Assembly (NCBI GenBank): GCA_016802295.1
Contig: JAESIW010000107.1
Coordinates: 1-44,474 of the forward strand
DNA length: 44,474 nt
Origin: Brachionus rotundiformis
Lineage: Eukaryota > Rotifera > Eurotatoria > Ploima > Brachionidae
Direction of reading: 5' to 3'
Part shown: positions 39,660-44,474 of the stretch, in pieces
Position numbering within the stretch: position 1 is the first letter of the stretch
Layout: the number at the start of each line of letters is the position of its first letter
Program-made: the position numbers and the translations under genes
Notes under the pieces: model-generated
What the model was told of the DNA's origin: nothing
Database searches by the model: none
The model's input: only the letters and a program-made list of their open reading frames with translations

Positions 39660-40655
39660 GCTGATTATGACTGCGAGGCTTAGAGAGAGTGTTTAAGGAT
39701 TGAGAAAGAAGCGAATGAGAAAAAAGTGCTTGCTAATTGTTAGAGCATGTGCGTTGCGTTTGTGCAAAGAAGCTGTTTGTGTGCTAGGGTTTAGAGTGTT
39801 CGTTTTTAGGGGGTCCGGGAGGGGTATCGATATGCGATTAAAGAGAGCAGTAATCCATGATTAAGCGATTAGCAGTCAGAATAGAAAGCGATCACATGAC
39901 TAGTCGAGTATACGACTGAAAATTTGTCAAAGTGATTTAAAATAAGTTTTAAAGCAGTGCTTTCAAGAGAGCAATTAATCAAACAAAAAACAAATATTTT
40001 ATTTTGTGTATTTAATTTAGTTGGGGCTTTAACTCACTCGAGTTGTTCATAATAGATAAAACAAATTTTTTTTTAAATATACAAATAAAAAGATTTTTTT
40101 TTCTTTCTCGTATATTGTTCTTTTGTTTCAAACTTTGATTAATTAATTGCAGTTTATGAAAAAGAAAAAAAAAAGAGGCAAAAAATTTAATTTTAACAAT
40201 AATCATTAGAAATAGTGTAATTACAATTTTGCCAAACGCTTTTCTTTCATTTTTAAACTTGCCATAAAACCTAAAATGATTTTTCTAATTGGTTTTTTAT
40301 AGAGATCTGTTTTGTGAATTTTCCAAGTAAACACCGACTCAATATTTAGTTGAGTTGTGAATAGACAATATAAAATATAAATTGTAATTGGAGTAGATTG
40401 CTCTTCTAATTACACACACAACAACCAATCGCATAAAATCCACTCTTTTTCTAAAACCAATTTGTTTATTTCTTATAAAAATATATCAAGCCAATAAAAC
40501 TATTTTTGCTTTTATAAGCTTTTTTCTTACTCCAATCGAATCATTTTTTCATACTTTTTATTTTTTTTTGGTTTCGATTTTATCAAAAAATAAAACATAA
40601 AATATAAATTTTTATTTATTTTTTTTTTCACAAAATTTGAACACTATAGACAAAA
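39660..40655 (+). promoter_or_regulatory. Probable promoter and leader region of the T-box gene
   Basis: 39,660-39,910 is purine-rich and clearly less AT-rich than its surroundings. It includes GGGGGTCCGGGAGGGG followed by TATCGATA (39825-39832), which resembles the DRE core-promoter word of insects. 40,020-40,655 returns to AT-rich DNA with AAATATAAATTT near 40,600. The start site cannot be placed. Confidence 0.3.
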
Positions 40656-42547
40656 ATGATCCTGTCCGAGAAGGCATCTGCATTCTTTATAGAGAACTTG
40701 ATATCAAGTGGGGAGAAGAAGCCGAGGCCGAGCACGTCCGTCGAGCACTACGACACCAACTGCTGCTCGTCGGACTCGTCCTTCAGCCTTACCGAATTTA
40801 ATAAGACAAACATTGCGTCACATCACGAGTGCGTCTCGCCCGTTTCAAGTAAGTCGAGCGCTTCCTCCTTGCCGTGTACTAATCCTTTAGCAGTGATAGA
40901 CGAGAGCAGAGCGAAGGAGGAGAGCCCGTGCGCATCTCCGCGCCAAGCAAAAAAAAGAAAGCTCCAGGATGAACACGAGCCTGTGCTCAAGGTCAGGCCG
41001 GTCAAGTCAAACCAGTCCCAGCTGGAGGACTCGGAGCCCAACTCGATCACCAAGGCCGAGACTGAAATTTGCAAGGGCGATCAAGAGCTCAACGCCATCG
41101 AGTGCTTTCTGGAAACAGATGACTTGTGGAAAAAATTCCACGAACTAGGCACTGAAATGATAATCACCAAGTCGGGCAGGCGAATGTTCCCGCCTTTGAG
41201 GGTCTCGTTTGGCAATGCCAAGCTAAATCAAAAGTACATCATAGCTATGGACATTGTGCCCACGGACAGCAAGCGCTATCGGTACGCCTATCACAGGTCA
41301 TCGTGGCTGGTTGCCGGCAAGGCCGACCCGCCTGTCCAATCGAGACTGTTCGTTCATCCCGATGGCCCGTTCACCGGCGATTCGCTCTACAAACAAATAG
41401 TCTCGTTTGAAAAGGTCAAGCTCACCAACAACGAAATGGACAAGTGTGGACATGTAATATTGTTGTTTTTTATTCAAAGATACAGTATTTAAATTAATTG
41501 ATAATTTAAGATTGTTCTTAATTCGATGCACAAGTATCAGCCGCGCGTTCACATAATCAAGCGGCCCGAGGACACCAAGCTGGCCGCTCTAAAGCTGCAC
41601 GTCAGCGCTGACCTGGACGCCTTTGAATACAAGACGTTCATATTTCCCGAGACTAGCTTCATTGCGGTCACAGCCTACCAGAACCAATTGGTAGAATACA
41701 TTTTGTCTATTATTATTTTTTTTATAATAAAAAATTTAGAATAGAAAATTTTTTATTTAAATCTTTTTTTAGATAACTAAGCTAAAAATAGACTCGAACC
41801 CGTTTGCCAAGGGGTTCAGGGATTCGTCAAGACTGTCGGACATGGAGCGCGAAAGCATTGAGCATTTGATCAAAGAGAACGGTCCGGCTCCGGCCCAGCC
41901 ATCTCATGGTAAATTTGACCCATTCACAATTGTCCAAGAATAAGTGATTGTTTGTTTTAGATTATTCAAAGACAAGTCAAAAGGTGTTCGGTGACATGTC
42001 ACCGATGGCATCGATCATCGCTGCAGCAAACGCCCTAAAGCAAATGTCTCCGGGCGGCATTTTGAACGGACTGGGGTGTCAAATGAACCCGGCGGTGGGC
42101 CAGAGCCTGCTTCAGTCCGAGCAAATGGCGGCGATTGCCGCCGCCGCATACAAATACAACACAATGTATCCTCTAAACCAGCAGAACTATCTTGCCAAGT
42201 ACATGTCGTTTTATTACAACAAGCCAATTGAGTTTATACAGAGAATGGTGAATGAGCAAGGCGATGGTATGTTTAATCAAGGAGCGAATTATCAGCTGAG
42301 TCAGATTCAAAAATTGGCCAACATGAGATACCAGGCTTATGGGAGGAACACCTCTGACACGCATGGCTTTGTCTTTAGTCCAAAAGTTGTACAGAAAAAT
42401 TCAAGATCTTCATCGCCTAGTGAATCGTGCGCCTCGCTCAACGGCAAGGAGAGGTCCTCGCCGATCGAGCCGGCCAAGTCGCCCAGCATAGACATCAACT
42501 CATCGGTATCGACCAGTTCCTCTATTTCGCCTGAAGATAGAAGCTAA
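40656..42547 (+). CDS. TBX20: Tbx20/midline-type T-box transcription factor, four exons
   Basis: Exons 40656-41453, 41511-41690, 41773-41908 and 41961-42547 (introns 57, 82 and 52 bp) give a 566-aa nuclear DNA-binding protein. The T-box spans about 155-350. It reads LWKKFHELGTEMIITKSGRR, RYRYAYHRSSWLVAGKADPP, FEKVKLTNNEMDK, LNSMHKYQPRVHIIK, TAYQNQLITKLKIDSNPFAK and GFRDSSRL. AYHRSSWLVAGKADPP with HELGTEMII is specific to the Tbx20/H15-midline class rather than Tbx2/3. The N-terminus has an eh1-like Groucho-binding motif (FFIENLI, residues 10-16), as in vertebrate Tbx20. A basic RQAKKRKL near 100 may be a nuclear signal. The C-terminus is Ser-rich. In other animals this gene acts in heart/dorsal vessel and nervous system patterning. 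Coding exons are notably GC-richer than the surroundings. Confidence 0.92.
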
Positions 42548-42634
42548 AAAGCAGTTTTATTTTTAATTTTTGTATTTTTTATTTTTTTTGCAATTTATTT
42601 ATTAAGACCAATTTTTTACATTTTTTATTTTTAA

Positions 42635-42640
42635 AATAAA
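42635..42640 (+). terminator. Poly(A) signal of the T-box gene
   Basis: AATAAA, 88 bases after the stop codon. Confidence 0.55.
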
Positions 42641-43104
42641 TATTCAATACCAAATAGTGAAATTGTTTGTCGATTAAGTTGCCAGTTTTGATTAATGATT
42701 TATTAGTTATTAGTCTAAATGAATTTGCTTATGAGCTAAATAAATAAATTGTTTTCAAATGTAAATTATTCTAAGTTGGTAAAATTAGAATTTTTTCCCA
42801 ATTATTCAACTAGAATATAAAACCAACAAGCCTAAATTATGATTTTATTTTCATGACATATTTTAATTGGTTTTTTAAGAGAGAGAAAAATTTTTATCCA
42901 CTGATCCTAAGCCTAGCGAGCATAAGACTACACTTTTGTTACCTCAAGCAAGTCGTTATTTCGCAACTTAATGCTTGCATATGTCAAATTCAGGTAGTTG
43001 GCTGCAGTTACCCTATTTCATTAAATAAAAGAAAGCTCGGTCTTCAGAGTATTCGAAAATTTTTCATTCAAAAAATGTGACTACAAATAAAATAAAAAAA
43101 GGCT
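42641..43104. other. Gene-free stretch downstream of the T-box gene
   Basis: A 75-codon plus-strand ORF (42853-43080) has no family features. Its end, CTCGGTCTTCAGAGTATT, resembles TTCGGTCATCAAAGTATT just before the repeat at 39526, so it is probably repeat DNA. Confidence 0.35.
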
Positions 43105-43109
43105 TTTTT

Positions 43110-43235
43110 TTTTCTTTTATTAGAGGCAAGAAAAATTCATGTTTAATATTATATGATTGATGAATCATGAATCACTGAAATAGAAACAAGTTTCTTTTAT
43201 TTGTGGTTACTTCCATTTGAGGAAAAACGGTAAAG
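43110..43235 (+). repeat. Dispersed repeat flanking the T-box gene, copy 2
   Basis: TTTCTTTTATTAGAGGCAAG and, further on, GAAATAGAAACAAGTTTCTT with TTATTTGTGG match the two key words of copy 1 in the same order and strand. Confidence 0.45.
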
Positions 43236-43469
43236 TGTGTATGTGCCAGATTTAAATGATTTTAAACATATATTTACAATATTCCGTTACTTTATATTTA
43301 TTTTATTTTTCTTTAACGTTAATTTTTGTTTTTAAATATAATCTCAAGGAGCTTTAGCTCGATACAGATTAACAAATGAATAAAATTTTAATCATAGCTA
43401 TACCCTAACATTTTAAGGTAAATTAAGATTATTGGTCAAGAAGCTACTTAGAGAGTTGCAGTCCTAACT

Positions 43470-43517
43470 GTCGTCATCTACCACATCCCACCTCAGCCAT
43501 CCAACCTAGATGATGAC
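43470..43517. other. GC-richer hairpin
   Basis: GTCGTCATCTA (43470-43480) pairs with TAGATGATGAC (43507-43517), with one G-C/A-type mismatch, around a 26-base C-rich loop. It stands out from the AT-rich surroundings; function unknown. Confidence 0.35.
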
Positions 43518-43734
43518 TCCACCATAAATACTATCAATATTTAATTTAATTGGTCTCCTATTTAACAGCGTAACTAATTGATAACACCACTCAAATTTTT
43601 TACACTTTAATTTATTAATTTAATTTATTTTAACTTCTAAAATGCTGTCTATAAAGAAGTACATTTACTTCTATTAAGACTTGGATGAAATAAGCCAAAC
43701 CATTATATTTCAATTTCAATTCAATTTCAAATGA

Positions 43735-43935
43735 ATAAAAATTTCTCTCTTTTATCAGAGACAATATTTTTTTATTGAAATATAAGCAGGTTCTTCTACC
43801 GTATTTCCTCAAATAGAATAAACTTGTTTGTATTTCAATCAAAAATTATTCCTTATTCGAATTATTTATTTACAAAAAATGTGTCTTGTTTATAAATGCA
43901 TTTTTCATGTCTCTAATAGAAGAGACGAAAAGCGG
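43735..43935 (-). repeat. Dispersed repeat flanking the T-box gene, copy 3, inverted
   Basis: On the minus strand: TCTTCTATTAGAGACATGAA, AAATGCAT, then GAAATACAAACAAGTTTATT and CTATTTGAGG, in the same order as copy 1. The other end carries CTCTTTTATCAGAGACAA in inverted orientation, so the element has terminal inverted repeats of about 18 bp and may be a second MITE family. Confidence 0.5.
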
Positions 43936-44474
43936 AATTTTGCAGAATTAGAAAATACAGCAAACGGGACAAAAAAAGACAATTTATAAAGACTGTTTTC
44001 ATTCAAGTTTTGCATTCCCACTAAAAAACAATTTTAAATTCAATTTCAACTGCAAATAAAATTTCACTAAATAGAGACAGTGAGAAGCAGTTATCCCTTC
44101 ATTATTTATTGGTATTCAAAATTCCCAAATGGTGCTTCTAGTGTTAATAATATTAATTTGATTTTAACAGATTTTGTAAAAAAAAATCAATAAATTTAAT
44201 TTAAATATGTCAATATTTTATTTTTTTAAAATGATTTTACAGAGAATTATTTTTTCTCTTTGAATCTGTAGTTTTTTTAAATAATAAATATGACCAAGGC
44301 AAGTATGTTGGTTATCTTTGAAAATTTCCTTATTACATCATTTTTTGGTTCTGCTTTTCACAAATAAAAGAAATTAAAGTTAAAATAAGTAAATAAGTTT
44401 AATAATTTAAGAATAATTATTTTTGTTCGTAAATCAATTATAAAACTTCAAAAGGACAATTTTATTTTTTTAAA
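43936..44474. other. AT-rich end of the window
   Basis: No gene or clear repeat is seen. Confidence 0.4.

Noticed and set aside
40708..41074. Overlapping ORFs on both strands in the first T-box exon
   Set aside because: They arise from the GC-rich, stop-poor composition of that exon; the T-box frame is unambiguous.
40656..42547. Assignment of the T-box gene to Tbx2/3
   Set aside because: AYHRSSWLVAGKADPP and HELGTEMII are the Tbx20/midline version; Tbx2/3 differs at these positions.
1..44474. CRISPR array, phage, operon or bacterial contaminant
   Set aside because: No regularly spaced short repeats, no ribosome binding sites; spliced animal genes are spread across the window.

Overview
The window is AT-rich nuclear DNA from a small invertebrate. 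Coding exons are separated by very short GT-AG introns (about 45-80 bp), and there are no bacterial operon signals. The gene content is a tandem pair of fused trehalose-6-phosphate synthase/phosphatase genes, a trehalase, STRA6-like multi-pass proteins and a Tbx20-type T-box gene. This fits a monogonont rotifer such as Brachionus best. That placement is inference from content and style, not from a species-specific marker.

Layout. 1-187: a possible two-exon gene for a small secreted peptide. 428-1930 (-): an intronless DEG/ENaC channel. 3042-3835: relics of a Mutator-like transposase followed by a diverged repeat array. 4568-5805 (-): a five-exon melatonin-receptor-like GPCR. 6146-8922 (-): exons that join in one frame to encode a C-type-lectin-like domain, an EGF-like domain, a membrane segment and a complete STRA6-like body. 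10823-10978 (-): a signal-peptide ORF with its own TATA box, possibly the first exon of that same gene. 11174-15157 (-): a second STRA6-like gene whose 1,026-bp intron is largely an internally deleted Tigger/pogo transposon; another terminus of the same transposon abuts its 5' side. 15981-16332 (-): a second Mutator-like relic. 16956-19292 (-): an intronless GPCR with an LRR-like ectodomain.

20492-34799 (+) is a trehalose-metabolism cluster: TPS/TPP copy A, copy B and a secreted GH37 trehalase, all in the same direction. Copies A and B are a mosaic of almost identical and clearly diverged blocks, the signature of gene conversion. Between them lie a LINE relic and a Tc1/mariner relic. 35492-36769 holds two copies of a foldback MITE in opposite orientation, each flanked by 9-bp target duplications. 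40656-42547 (+) is the four-exon Tbx20 gene, with copies of another dispersed repeat on both sides.

The strongest candidates for something undescribed are the lectin-EGF-STRA6 fusion, the co-oriented TPS-TPS-trehalase cluster with gene conversion, and the MITE family with 9-bp duplications next to Mutator-like relics. Gene models were built by eye from splice signals, reading frame and family motifs. No database search was run.
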